Part shown: positions 20,901 to 32,751 of the stretch, piece by piece | How positions within the stretch are numbered: position 1 is the first letter of the stretch | How the letters are laid out: each line of letters begins with the position of its first letter | Assembly: GCA_007026445.1 (NCBI GenBank) | Contig: VDMD01000072.1 | Location: 62,001-126,000, forward strand | Source: Schizophyllum amplum | Lineage: Eukaryota; Basidiomycota; Agaricomycetes; Agaricales; Schizophyllaceae | Length of the DNA stretch: 64,000 nucleotides | Direction: 5' to 3' | Notes under the pieces: model-generated | Seen by the model: only the letters and a program-made list of their open reading frames with translations | What the model was told of the DNA's origin: nothing | Databases searched by the model: none | Position numbers and translations under genes: made by a program

Positions 20901-23342
20901 ACGTGTCTTGCGTTGCACGTGCGCAGGGGCGGGTGCGAGGGCGCTGGGTATCCGGGGCGTGCGTGTGCGTACGCGCCCGGGAGCCACGCCACAGCCCGAC
21001 GACCTCCCCAGCCCGTAAATACAACCGTCCCCACCCCTCCATCTACCTACCATCCGCACGCCCGCACGCGCGTCTCAGCGCCTGCCTAGTGTACGCGCAG
21101 CGCGCTGGCGAAAAAATTTCGTCACGCTTCTGCATGTTTTTCTCGTGTATAATCCCCCATCTTGTTATGATATACATACAGTACATATAGTTCGCCCTAA
21201 TTACATTGTTTTGACAACCCATAAGCAGCAGAGCAGCAACGGCATTGCGTGCGCGCGCGAGCGACGCCCCCGAGCACGCCGATCGACCGCCGCGCCCAAA
21301 CGGGAAGGCGGTCGAGGCCGCGTGCGGCGCGCGGCGAGCGCGGGAGCGAGCCGGGCGCGCCTGGCGAGTGACCCGCGTGCACCTGCCTGAACGGGCGGAT
21401 GGCCCGGCAAGCCATCCGAGCCCGGAGCCATTGCCGGAGGGCCGCCGGGGGGCTGTGGCTGTGTGGGTAAGTGATCCGAGGACTTTTCAACTGCCTGATG
21501 GACAACTGTCCAGGGTCTTTGAAAAGACCCTACCGCCACAGGTGAGCCTCCCACATCACCAACCAGCACTTTTCTTTGTGGTTAAATTCTCCTGCCTCTC
21601 TGTTAGCCCATGTTGTAAGGGAAGCCAGCTTGCTCACCATAGACAAATACAACGCAAACCGCCAGTGCCAGGTTCTTGTAGTCTGCATGAGGTAGGCAGT
21701 GTACGCGATCAACCTGTCCTGGCCTAGACACATTCAAACAGAAATTGAAGAAAAGCCCATACATGGCCTTCACTCCATAGTGTTCGTCAATCAAGGTGAT
21801 GCCCTTCTGGAATCGCTGCGCCACGCCTGGGAAGTGAATCTCCACAAAGGAGCTTGCGCATTGACTGAAGTAAAGTCAGTCAATTGGCGCAATAAGAACC
21901 AGCGATCACGCACCTGATGCGCGACATGGGGCTTCCTTTGCGGAAAAACCAGTTGATAGCTTCCTCATTATCCTTATGGAACTTCGAAAGCGCTGGGATC
22001 TAAGCGTTTTAAGCCAAGGAAGGTAGGGAGAGCTTGCAGAAGAGACTCACCGTCTTGTTGTTCCGGTCATGGCCACAAATAGAGAACCAGTGGGAGCCCC
22101 TCGAGTTTTGCTGCATGGCCTGTAAGTCGAAGGGTTGCTGACACTTCTGAACGAAGAGAGAGGCTTCCTCAATAAATTGAGGCATGAGGTCTAACTGCCA
22201 GCGCGCGATCTGGCTCCGGGCAATGACAACCCTCCCAAGCTGGTCGGCAATAAATGTGGGCGCCTGCGCAAGCAAGCTAGTAAGGTGGGGTCGTCAGCAA
22301 TCCTTTTGCTGCCAGTAACGGGCTTAGGACTCACTCATCTGCATAAGGGACACGTCGGAAATTCTGCAGCGCACGCCCTGTAAGAGGCTTTAGCGAAATT
22401 CTATAGTCAAGCTAGAAAGCGACTTACCAATAGTCTCCTGCTTGAAGAGCTTGACAAGATGGCGTCCTCGATCGTTACGATTCATGTTGGTACCCATCCA
22501 GCCAGTAGTCGCGATGGAGAGGTCAGTGGCAAGGAAGCCAGAGCCTTCAACACTATGCAGGACCTGCTTTGGCTGCTCAAGCTGATGGGCTCTTCGCCTA
22601 GCGCTGCTTCTTAGTTTGCTGATCTCCCTTCGGTACTCTTGCGCGCTACACGCTGAAGCCTTTACAGCCTCTCTGGTCTGTGAAAACAAAGAGGATAGGG
22701 GCGGGGTGGGCGTATCAAGAAGGGAGCTGATGGATAGAAGGTTGAGAGGGATGAGGAGTGTAAAACCAGCGGAATACGTACTAGCTCTCCTTATAAAGCT
22801 TTGCGTCTGGCGTAAGGTCCTCCAGTGCCAAAGTCCTTGATTGTTTGGCAGGGCGTCTGATGGTTTAAGCCTAAAGAATGGTCTAGGAAGGAAAAGGGTG
22901 CTCACCTTGGAGGGCGATTAGTTGGCTTCTTGATTTGGGTGGGGCCTGGCTGCTCAGAGTAGCCAAGGGCTTCCGCATGAAATTGAGCGGCCAAGTCAAA
23001 GAAAGAGCCTGGGATTTGGATATGGCCTTCCCCACCCTTTATAGGGGCTGGGCTGCCCGGGAACCTAGGTCACAGTCAAGATGAGGCCAAGTTTCACGAC
23101 GCAAAAGGCCAACTAACCATCTTTCACACATGTCTAGCAACCATTGCTCTTGTGCCTCAGCAAGCCTCCTAGTAACTGGGCCAGCACGGCAGAGGGAAGC
23201 CGGCGGAACAGGAGGAGTACCTTTCTCTCCTTTAAGTCAAGCCATCCTATCCCATAATTATCTCCTCACCAGTATTAAGGTGTTTATGGTCAGCTCTATC
23301 CTCCGAGTCCGATCCTCTTCTTCTCTTCTTACTGCCACCCAT
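17985..23342 (-). pseudogene. TET/JBP-like 2OG-Fe(II) dioxygenase gene of the giant element, split by a 3.15-kb insertion
   Basis: The minus-strand gene starts at ATG 23342 (MGGSKKRRRGSDSE, basic) and has many short introns. Conserved blocks appear in order: TGWMGTNMNRNDRGRHLVKL, GSHWFSICGHD, FPGVAQRF, then LPHADYKNLALAVCVVF with the metal-binding H-x-D. WLVMWEA follows, and after the insertion GIILQIPPGVFVAYPSALF and FYHFN with the distal His, then WFNQASMWQTAE. The spacing parallels the TET/JBP gene at 56697 (HRDYANL, FPPGSTILIPSA, KHSN), which is why I place it in this superfamily as a divergent branch; such enzymes oxidise 5-methylcytosine or thymine in DNA. The stop is at 17985-17987. 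The 18393-21544 element cuts the coding exon between the metal ligands, and one intron junction near 22780 is unclear. It may formerly have been active. Confidence 0.78.
18393..21544. mobile_element. Non-autonomous 3.15-kb TIR element with 9-bp target duplication
   Basis: AGCCTCCCA flanks the element at 18384-18392 and 21545-21553. The ends are long imperfect inverted repeats of about 250-290 bp. They begin GCTGAGGCGGTAAGG (left) and CACCTGTGGCGGTAGGG (right, complement), followed by the shared GGACAGTTGTCC palindrome and ATCACTTACCCACACAGCCA. No transposase is encoded. The interior includes a perfect 11-bp-arm hairpin (19624-19648) and a 17-base C run (20795-20811). The host exon reads through correctly when the element and one duplication copy are ignored. 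The terminus closely resembles that at 52455 beside the intact KDZ gene, so KDZ mobilisation is my preferred reading. A Mutator-like element, which also makes 9-bp duplications, is the alternative. Confidence 0.85.
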
Positions 23343-23879
23343 AGAGGCAGGCAGCAGTTCAGGCGGAATCAGAGTGGTGGTGGTCAGAAAAAGCGATGAG
23401 GAGGCTGTGCCCGCCATCAATAATTTGATCATGTGACCGCGTATATTCATGTGACCACTTGTTTCCCAGCTCTCTGCCACAAAGCCTCTTCACCCAGCTC
23501 TGTGCCAAGTCTGGGGGCATAGTTTACAAGATTAAGGTAGCCCAGTTGTTTTCTTGCTCTAATCCCAGTCCTTCCAGCCTTTTATTACAACAGGCTTCGA
23601 ACTCGAACACAGTCCTGTCACAGTCACCAACACGATCACATGATATAACCAACATCTACATGGTAGTAAGCTAGTAAGCTTGAGCGAGCTCCAGCTAGGG
23701 ATGGAAGGAGTGGGCAGCCGAGAAAGGAAAGCGGATGGGACAGGGCTGTAGAGGGGGTTACGCCTGAGGTTGGTAAGTGCGGTTCGCATCCTCTGGAAGG
23801 GGGATTCCATGTTCAAGGAAAAAGCGTTGGGAACGCTCCGAGGTGGTGACTGCACAGTGGTCATCTTCAGGCTGCTGGT

Positions 23880-24335
23880 TAAAAGGGGATGAGTAGGATA
23901 CGCACCGACATGGTCGGCCGGGCAGAAGACCTCCTGCTTGGCGGGCAGGTCGTCCATGCTTTGGTAGCCCTCCTGGGCCTAGACGGCAGCGCAGGCTTCC
24001 TCCATCAGGGTCCTTGTGTGCTCATCTGCGTCCTCAAGAGGGTCCCACGTCATATCCCAGTAACCATACCACTGTCAGCTCTTGTATTAGCTCTTGAAGC
24101 TACTGAAAAAGCTCTCTTACCATAACAAGGTACAGCAGGATGTCCTTTTTGTTGGACGAATTTTTGAATCTATATAAGGCATAGATGGCCTCTAATGGCT
24201 GGTTAATCATTGTCAAGGCGGAACTCCATCTTTGCACTCACCTACTGGGTAGTGGCCTGGAAGATACTGGCCTGCCTTGCTCTTAGCAGGCGGCCACCGC
24301 TTCGGGGGGTTGGGGACACTGAAGTTGTTGCTCAT
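23880..24335 (-). pseudogene. Decayed gene of unknown function
   Basis: Minus-strand exon-like blocks start at ATG 24335 (MSNNFSVPNPPKRWPPAKSK, ending GHYPV at a GTGAGT donor). They continue with FKNSSNKKDILLYLVM and then WDMTWDPLEDADEHTRTLM. An in-frame TAG at 23979-23981 interrupts ACAAV and AQEGYQSMDDL. It lies upstream of the TET/JBP-like gene on the same strand. No family recognised. Confidence 0.4.
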
Positions 24336-24439
24336 GGTGGAAGGCTAAGGAAAGGCTTGAAGGCCATGACCATGAGGCGGACATGCTGTGTTGGGCAGGC
24401 CATGTCACCATGAGGCTCACTCGATGGCATAGTGTTTGA

Positions 24440-27400
24440 TACAATTAATGCGTGATATGGAGCTGTTGGTGGTACATAGGCTTACATAGGTAGGTAGATG
24501 TGTAGGTAGGTAGGCCTGTAGGTAGGTGAGTAGAGGTGCTTTCCATGCCGAGCAGGCTTGAGGGGGGAAGGGGTGTGCGGCTTGAGCAACGCCGACAGTG
24601 AGCACACCTTGGCCGGGAGAAAGCACAGCCACGCGCGCGAGAGCAGGCTGATGGCGAGTGTGGATGGCGGCCTATGCCTGGGAACATGGTTAGGCTGGGT
24701 GGTGTGGAGCGCAGGGGGAGCTGATGGCGGCGCAGGAGCGAGAGCATGGATGCCCAGGCATGGCGGTCGTGCGGGAGACACAGTTCCGGTGGAGACACAG
24801 ACGCGCGTGAAGGATGGCGGGGAGTGAAGGATGGCGGGGAGCGACGGCGTGGGTGCCAGGCTGTCTTGAGGCAGCGACGGAGGTGAGGGTGAGGGACGCA
24901 GGTGGACCTGGCCACGGAGGAGGGAGGGGGCGCGCGGATGCGCGGGTGTGGTGCGTAGAGACATGCAAGGCGGCGCAGGCGCCCGTCGACTCGGCGGCGC
25001 GGGCATGCACCGGTTCGTGCTCCAAATGCGTGGGGCCTGAAGCATGGCGCCCCTCTTCAAGCCCCTTGGGGAACGGCCCGGGTGTGGACACGGCAAGGGC
25101 GGGCGGCGTTGGGGTGTCTGGAAGCAGCGGGAGAGGGCATGGAAGCGGGGGCGATGGAGACGGATGGCGCGGGTGCGGCGTTGGAGACGCGGAGGGCGCG
25201 GATGCGCGCCTGCAGACGCGCGCAGGTCCGCGCTGGTGCACTCGGGCAGTGCGGGAGACGCGAGATCACGCGGCGCTGGCGCAGTGGCTATGCGCCGGCG
25301 TGGCTGAGGCTGCGGCGGTGCGAAGGAGGGGGGGGCACGGACGCGGACGCCGGTGGGCTTGAATGCCGCGGGAGTGAAGGCGGGGGCGGCGCGGCGCGGA
25401 GGCACGCGTGGGCTTGGGCGTTGTGGGCGGGGGCGCGCGCGGTGGGCCTTTTGAGGCAGTCGGGGAGGGCGAGAGAGGGCGCGGGTGCGGGCTGGCGGTG
25501 GGGGCTGGCGCTCAGTTGACTTGGTGCCCGCGTTGCGGATGTGGACGCCGCACAACAGGGAGGAGAGGGCGTGGGGTGTGGGGTGGGGCAGCGCGGATGC
25601 GCCGGCTTGCGTGCTGTGGGCCGTGGCGGCAGGCTCGCACCCGCGCAGTGTTGAAGCGGGGCGGGGCGGCGCTGGCATCCCGGGCGTGGACGCGGGCGCG
25701 CGAGTGCGTAAGCGCACGCCGGTGTGGGACGTGGGTGATTGCTGCGAAGGGAGGTCAGGCCGGACGGCGGCGGGGTGAGACCCGGTTCACTCACCTGGCA
25801 TGGCTTGGTCGCCAGCAGGAGGGGGCGGGGGCGCCGTCGCGCGCAGCCTGGGTCGGGGGCGAGGTGGTGGTGGGTGGGAAGCCGGGCTGGCTTCCCGTTG
25901 TCTTCGTTTGGCAGGCCCTTCCCACGGGTGGCGATGCGGCGCGGCGGCGCGGTGGCGGTGGCGGTGGCGCGGAGTTGAGCGGGTGGATGGACGAGGAGGA
26001 GCAGGGGGCTGGGGTGGGTGACAGTGTGAGGAAGGGTGGGAAGGAGGAGGGTGGGCCTTCGCACCCAAAAGCCAAGCCTGCAGGTGGGCGCAGCGGGCTC
26101 GCACATCTTTCCCACACTGCGGACTGGCTCAAGGGTGCTGGGCATGGGTGGGAGGAAGGGCGGGAAGGAAGGAGGCTGGATTTATACGCCCCGCTCTTGT
26201 CACAGGGTCCAGTGTGACACCGCGAGGCCGTCAACAAGACGCGTCGACACGTCGACGCGTCTATTACTCTTAGATCACGTCACGTGATATGACGTGTGGC
26301 GCGGGAGTTGGTGCCCTCCCCACAAGACTTCAGTGTTGTACTGCAGAAGGTAGCAGGCAGGAATCAAGAACATATGTGGTGTATATGCTTTCGAGTTTAA
26401 GTACATACTGTCACCATTTGCTGTACTGAGGTTTGCAATACACTCCTTGAATATGCTTAATATGTATTGCCACCTGTACGTGAGCTTCACGGGGCCTGCG
26501 CAGCTGCCCTCCGGGGAGCAGGGCAATGCCCATATAGAGCCCCGGCGGGCTGATAAGCGTGGGGCATGGCCTGGGCATGGCGCTACCGCCGCCACGATGC
26601 TCGCGTGCTGTGCTAATGCGCCGCCCGTGATGTCACACCGACGCGTCACAACGTCGGGGGCGCCTCGCGCCCGCCCGCCGCTGCCGCTGCGTGTCCTACA
26701 GGGCTCGTAAAATAGAAAAATTGAATTTCAATGTATGTAAATGTGGTATAGTACCATATAAGTCAAGGGGGAGGGGTGAAGAGCAGCGGAAAGGCATCAA
26801 AAGGGACACCCAAAATTTTCGCTGGCCCTCAACACCCTCGCGCTGTCCGTGTAGGGGGCCGGGGCTCACGCTGTGGGTGGGGGGTGTGGGGGGAGGTCTC
26901 TTGTAGTGGGGTAGCGCGTTGCCGCGCCAGGGGACGTGCACGTCCGCGCTCGACGGGGCGATCGGCCGCGGGGGACGGGCGGAGTGGCTGCCGCGCACGC
27001 GCGGCCACGCAATGCACAGCGTAGGCTGCGCTGAGCGTCGCAGTGCACTATACGCATGCTGCACGGGACGGTGCACGGACGCGCGTTGTGTGCGCCTCGC
27101 GCAGCTGCTACCGTGCACGGACGCGAATGCATCGGCTCGCAGCTTTGGCCAGCTTGTACCCAAGAGATGCGTACCCTAAAAAGGGCATGCATAAGCTCGG
27201 AGGACACGCCGGAGCGCTAGGCCTTGTTGACATGCATGACATGTCCCCGACGGCCTTTGCGCCCTGCAGGTAGAGGCGCAGCAGTGGGCGAGGGGACATA
27301 CCACGCGTGGATGGTATGCCGCTCCCGTCGCGCGGGGGGATGGCGGAGGGGTGGAAGGGGGGGACGTAGCGCATGGCGGGTGTGTGCGCGCGTTGGCGCT

Positions 27401-27900
27401 GTCGCCGCGATCAGGGCGACGTGGGCGAGTGGCCGCGCGCGAACTCTTGTCACCTCAGAAAGCCCCTCGCCTTAGCCCCTACCTCACTGTGGGCGAAGGT
27501 GGTAGAGGTGTGGGCGAGGGCCCTCATAGGGCGGCAAGAGCAGGTGCGTGCAGCCACCTTTGGTCTGCACAGCAAAAATAAACACTATATCAGCAAATTC
27601 GCGTGTGAAAGGAACTGTACGCGCACCTGAAGGGCCCCAATGCCAGTTCCCCCTGCGTATTCTACACGCTCGGCACGTTGTGCGGCGACCCCGCGGCAGC
27701 GAGATGGTGGTTGAGGGGGAGGAGCGCGAGTGACGGTCACGTCACGAACGCGTATGTGTATCAGCGCGTTTCGATGCGTGGGCAATGCTCATCCATTGCA
27801 TCGGAATTCTGCCATGGCCATCCCGTGGTCAATTGCACAGCAAGCGAAAAATTGTATGGTATTCTAGGCAAGGGATGTAAGTAAAGGAGTGAGGGTGCAT
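24440..27900. other. GC-rich interval without supported genes; TAGG microsatellite and a palindrome
   Basis: Long frames here (for example 411 codons on the minus strand at 24482-25717) are low-complexity Pro/Arg/Ala strings caused by GC skew and show no domain. A TAGG-type microsatellite lies at about 24480-24535. A palindrome with 12-bp arms, AGACGCGTCGAC, a 2-base spacer and the complement, lies at 26237-26262, followed by CACGTCACGTGATATGACGT. Confidence 0.55.
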
Positions 27901-28013
27901 AAGTTCAAAGACTTTGGACTATGGCAGGCTTCCTTCTCCATATAAGCTCTGTGGAAACCTCTTCAGCGCTTGGAAACAACAATGGGACGACCTGTTGTAC
28001 TCACAACTGGCAA

Positions 28014-29067
28014 TCAAACTTGAGAGGGGACAGGGGGCATGGATTGTGGTGAGTTGGAGGGAGCCCCAAAGGCGGCGAAAGCCTTGAGGGCTCCGAAGGG
28101 ACACCCCATCTGGAGCTCCTGCATCTGCGCCAGACTCTCGGCAACAACAAGCTCCTCCTTCCGCAAAGCATCCTTCTCAGCCATGCGGGCGAGCACATTA
28201 GCCTTGCATTCTTTGCATATGCCTGCAATCTTGTCACCCTCCAAAAGCTTTTGCACCTGCAGCCCAGACATGGGTGTGTCTGGGTGAAAGACGCGGGGCC
28301 CAAGGCCTTTCCACCATGTGCTTGTCCAGGCTGCTTGGCACTTGAGGGAATTCTTGCAGATGGAGTGCATGGGGGGAGGGCAGAGCATCCAGAGCTGACG
28401 GGACTTCCGGATGTTCTCTCGAGTGTGCGCGATAATGGCCAAGTCAGGGAGGGTGAAGTACTCAAGGGCGTCTGGGTAGGAAGGAAGGGGATTCTGCAAA
28501 TCGACCAGGGCCTTAAAGGCAGGCTCTACCCAGCCGTCAACCCGGTAAGCGCTAGCCAGGTGGAGGCGAAGGGCAGGAGACATGTGAGGAAGGGGGTCTA
28601 GGTTCTTCACTGCCCATCGGTAGCCGTCGTCGCAGTCCAAGAACGCGGAGACCTGCAAGATAGACCTGAGAAAGTCAAGGTCCCGACCTTGATCCCCAGG
28701 CCAGTCACTGTATGCTCTATAAGAGAGGTGTTCTGGACACATAAATGAGCACGCACTCTGGACCTTTATAAAGGTACGCCACAAAAGCCTCAAACTGCTT
28801 GGTCTGGAATGGGACGTATATGGGATGCTCGTCCGAAGTGCCGTCCAAGGTAGTGGAGGTCTGAAGGCACTCGAACATGTCCTTATAGAAGACCGTTCGC
28901 GTGCAGAGGATGTGAGCATTGATGCAGAAGAGGGTGGGGTCCTTGTCGTCCATGGTCTGCAGCAGAGTTCAGAGGAGTTCAAATCAATATTGAAGGTTTC
29001 TGCTTACCTGCATCACCGTCTGACCACTGTAGTAGAAAAAAGGATGGCGCCGTGCAGCTATAAGCAT
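28014..29067 (-). CDS. BTB/POZ domain protein
   Basis: Three exons: 29008-29067, 28757-28956 and 28014-28716, with GTAAGC and GTGCGT donors. All phases agree. The N-terminus (FYYSGQTVMQTMDDKDPTLF, CINAHILCTRTVFYKDMFEC, DEHPIYVPF, FEAFVAYLY) matches the basidiomycete BTB/POZ fold, a protein-interaction domain used for dimerisation and as a cullin-3 adaptor. The middle (DWPGDQGRDLDFLRSILQVS, then HMSPALRLHLASAYRVDGW) matches the helical follow-on region of this family, and IAGICKECKANVLARM holds a Cys pair. It lies inside the giant element and is convergent with nothing nearby. Its substrate or partner is unknown. Confidence 0.78.
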
Positions 29068-29189
29068 GCTGTCACCCAACATCGCGGGAGACAAAAGGCT
29101 ATGGCAGAAGGCTCAGAGCACGTGTTAGAGGCCGTGTTCGAGGCCAGCGAACTTGAGGGCCGGTCAAGGGGACTTGGTGCATTTACGGG

Positions 29190-31206
29190 GTGCTGGATGT
29201 ACGCCACAAAGGTCCCTTAGCTTCTACTCTCGCTATGCCTTTTGCAGGCCAAGCTTTTCCAAGGCTTCCGTCTACTCTTGATGGCAACCCTTGGCCACAA
29301 GACATACAGTGCGCTCACCAAACACTCTCTGATGAGTATCGCCGCTCTCGTACTCTTCTCTCCACGGCAGACGACCAGCCCCTCCGCCTTCGCCTGGCCG
29401 CAGACAACCTGCAAAGGAATGGGATACCCCTTCTGAAAGGTCTTCAGGCAGCCATGCCCCCTAGTGCTTCAGACTGGCTGGAGGAGGCTGCGTCTAGCTT
29501 GGCAGTCTTATTATTGCCCTTGAATCTGCTGCAGGAACTGCGAAATACCTGTACGTACTGAAGCAGCTTGCTGTTGACTGAACTCAGCCTTGTCTAAAGA
29601 TCAACTGCGTGTAGCCAAGACCCCTCGTGTGAAATCCATCCATATGCCAAGGGGCAGACCCAAGAAGGCCTTCGACAATGTATAGCTTGAGGACGTATTC
29701 AACCCTTATCGGCACCTCAACATCTCTAGGGTAGCCCGATCCCTACACGTTCATAGGAACACCCTCTCTCGCCACCTCAAGCTTCATCGCATCTACCAGC
29801 CGATCTGAACCGCTTTACGCTGATCTCCGATGAAGACCTTGACATCCTAATGCAGGAATTCAAGCGCAATCGGCCTATGTGCGGACGCTTGTTTGCGACT
29901 GGCTATCTTCTCCATCTTGGCGTGCGGGTTCCAATAACCAGGATCTCCCAGTCCTTGAAGAGAGTGACCCTTTGGGCGTACGCCTAAGAGATCGTGCCCT
30001 GCTTCCTGCGGAACTATGAATCACAGCGATCTAACTCCTGCTGGCATATGGATGGTCATCACAAGCGATCCGCTGGGCGTATGTGCTGCATGGGATTGCG
30101 GATGGGCACGACGATGCAGTGAGTCTTCTTTGAGCTAGTCGCCTGAATGTCACTCAAATGCAATCTTTTAGATTGTCAGTGCTAGGTGGGCGACTTGCAA
30201 CTTCGCAGCTGTGGTTCTAGAGTTCTTTCTGGATGCTGTCGAAGAATGGGGTCTGCCCTCCCGCTGTAGGGGCGATCGCGGAGGAGAGAATATCGAGGTC
30301 GCAGTCTACATGATCGAGAAGAGGGGTATGAATCGTGGGTCATATATGTGGGGAAGGTCTGTCGTCTATGCTCTGTCTTTCCTGACGACTGGCTCAAACT
30401 CTTGTCTTTCAAGTGGAACTCGGAACACCAAGATTGAGCGAAGGTGGGGAGACATTGGGACTCAAGTAGCGCGTCCCTGGAAGGCTTTCTACTATCGACT
30501 GGAGGACCTACATGGCCTGGACCCCAACGTTCCAGCTCATCTTTGGGTGCTTCATCAGCTGTTTCTGGAGGAGATGCAAGACGACATGGACGCCTTTGTT
30601 CACAATTGGAACCACCACCCTGTTTCAAGATCCGGTCACAATATGTCGCCTTTGGTGAGTCTTAGGCTTGGGCGAGAAGGGGGAGGTCTGACAGCCCTTT
30701 AGGATAGGCGCCTCCTTAGTGAAAGAGAGCAGGGCGTCTATCTTGATGAGTTTCAAGACGTTCACCCCGATGTGCTTGCCGAATACCTCAACGTCAATCC
30801 CCCAAAGTCTCGAAGTCATACAAGTCGACGCACAGAGAAGGAGGCATCGAAAGAGGTACCTGACATCCAGGAGATTGAGGCCATGATCAAGGAGCAGCAG
30901 GCTGTCAACCTGCGCCATGACGCCATTCCTGTCGCCGACCACCGCTGCCCTTTTCAGACAGAGGAGGACCTTGATCTTTGGCGCAGTGTTCTTTCACGAC
31001 TTCGGGAGGAGAAGCCTGTGGTCACAGGGCTAGGCGTAGCGCCGGAAGAGTGGGAGGGAGGTGTCTACCCTGACTATCGTACGCTGAAGGTGGGGAAGAA
31101 GTACGTTGACATTCCCCTCCCAATGGATGTCTGGTATCCTCGCTCTGCGCTTTGGGCGAGCGGGATAAAGGCGATGGAGCAGATACTCAATAAAGACTAT
31201 CTTTGA
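29190..31206 (+). pseudogene. Integrase-core (rve-type DDE) transposase, decayed
   Basis: An N-terminal helical part is followed by a helix-turn-helix-like segment (MPRGRPKKAFDNV, NISRVARSLHVHRNTLSRHL) broken by a stop after AFDNV. The catalytic core then shows WHMDGHHK (first Asp), EEWGLPSRCRGDRGGEN (second Asp), RGMNRGSYMWG and, across a likely 57-bp intron, NTKIERRWGD (Glu). The frame slips just after the first Asp motif. The downstream part ends at 31206. The pattern matches the eukaryotic integrase-core transposases found in fungi and fish. All three catalytic residues survive, but the stops and frameshift indicate a dead gene. It may be a later insertion into the giant element. Confidence 0.78.
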
Positions 31207-31452
31207 TTAGCTTAGCCATCCACTCCTATATACTTCTCCAGCCAGAGCGAGCAGTGGCGTCTATTGTGGGTCAGTGTGACCTTGTGTCACAAATGGCCAT
31301 AAGGTGTGGGACCTCGGCAAACTTTGTACGTTATATTCTGGCCCCCTGTCGAAGCGCTCCATCCTCGGACAGCTTCGGATTGGCTCTCTTGCTTCCTGCC
31401 ACTTTCATCTTATCCCTTGTTTTTCTCTCCCTCTCCGCTGCTCTTGAGTCTC

Positions 31453-32649
31453 ATGTCTTCTACAGTCGAAGATGGGCCCTCGGACCAAGACTACCAGGAA
31501 TCGGAGGACTACATGGATGTAGAGGAGCAGGACGCGCAGAGCGAGGCCTACAGCCAGCAGGTGACCTCTTCTGAAGGCGAGGAAGACAGTCTCCCACCTC
31601 CACCCCCTCCCAAGAAGCCCAAATCCACCCACTCCCAGCCACCACCTCCACCCAAGTCCAGCAGGGTGGAGGACGTCCTCAAACGTGTCATGAATGCCGC
31701 CTCTGCATCTGGCTCCCGCTCTTCCCAGCCAGCAGCTCGCTCTGACGCCAAGGGCAAGAAGCCCGCCCCTACCGCCAAGGCGGCTGCCACCATGCTCAAG
31801 AAGAAGGCCACGACCTCAACGCCTCGGGAGGAGGCCAACAAGGGGCTTAAGGGCCAGGCTCGCTCAACCGCCCCTTCCGTCAAGAGCCCTGTTAAGGGCA
31901 AGGCAGGACGCGATGGACAGGCAACGCAATATGTGGTGCGTCTATACCTTATCCTCAAACCTCCCTTTCTAACTTAGCTTTAGAGCAAGAAGCGCAGTCG
32001 CAATCGCGCTCCTTCACCCTTGTTTGTTGGTGGAGATGCGGAGGAGGAGGAGGAAGCTTCTGGTGGAGAAGAGGAGAAGGAGAAGAGGGACAGGGAGGTT
32101 GTCACCGAGATCATGCTGGTTCCCATTGCGCCTTCGGTGAGTACCTCTTTGGAGAGGCTCTTCCCTCTTTCCCTCAACCTCTCCCTTGCTGACAGAGTGC
32201 TACAGTGTGGCACGGACACCACCATTGCGGACATGAAGAAGCCCTCTGCGTCGGAGCATGAGTTTCTACGCTACAAAGGTCTGATCAAGACTGGCAGCTG
32301 GCGCATCAGGGAGGAGTTTGGCAAGACGGAGATCGATCAGCTACTACGCACCGAGTTCGGAAAGATCTGGCGATACATGCAAGTCAAATTTCCTGGGAAG
32401 CCCCACCACTGGGTCTTCCTCGCACCAGATCGCCAACGTCCACGACTGGCCGGGCCCGTACGACCGTGCGTAAGGCAATTGCCTCCAGCCATTTGGCCAA
32501 ATGGCAAGGGACTCCAGTCCTTCCGATACGGCCAGACGTGGGTAGGAGCGCTGAGTGGGGCATGGGACGGGGGTGATGACTCTGTAGTCGGTCGTCGTAG
32601 TCGGTCGTCGTCATGTCGGGCTTTCGACGGCAACACGCAACACGTGTGA
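31453..32649 (+). CDS. Unknown protein, Ser/Pro/Lys-rich, two or more exons
   Basis: Exon 1 starts at ATG 31453 (MSSTVEDGPSDQDY). It is acidic, then Pro-rich (a run of six prolines) and Lys/Ser/Ala-rich. A GTGCGT donor near 31935 joins to SKKRSRNRAPSPLFVGG and a Glu-rich tract. The last part, MKKPSASEHEFLRYKG and REEFGKTEIDQLLRTEFGK, is the only folded-looking segment. I recognise no family. It lies on the opposite strand to, and ends near, WWG gene 2. The 3' exon boundaries are uncertain. Confidence 0.45.
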
Positions 32650-32751
32650 CGGCGACAAAATCTTGTCTATTAAAAATCAAGAAATTAAGAAGATATTAAT
32701 ATGGTAGTCAAATCGGCGGGGGATTAAGCTGCGATAACAAGGTATGATACT

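Noticed and set aside
18393..21544. Calling the 3.15-kb insertion a Mutator-like element
   Set aside because: A 9-bp duplication and long TIRs fit, but its terminus matches the end beside KDZ-1 and no MULE transposase is seen. I kept the superfamily open.
24482..25717. 411-codon minus-strand frame
   Set aside because: Low-complexity Pro/Arg/Ala content, overlapping frames on both strands, no intron signals or motif.
32430..32680. Minus-strand frame ending with AKWLEAIALRTVV, resembling the start of the 47230 gene
   Set aside because: The similarity (AKxxEAIA) is short and the frame is antisense to the better supported plus-strand gene.
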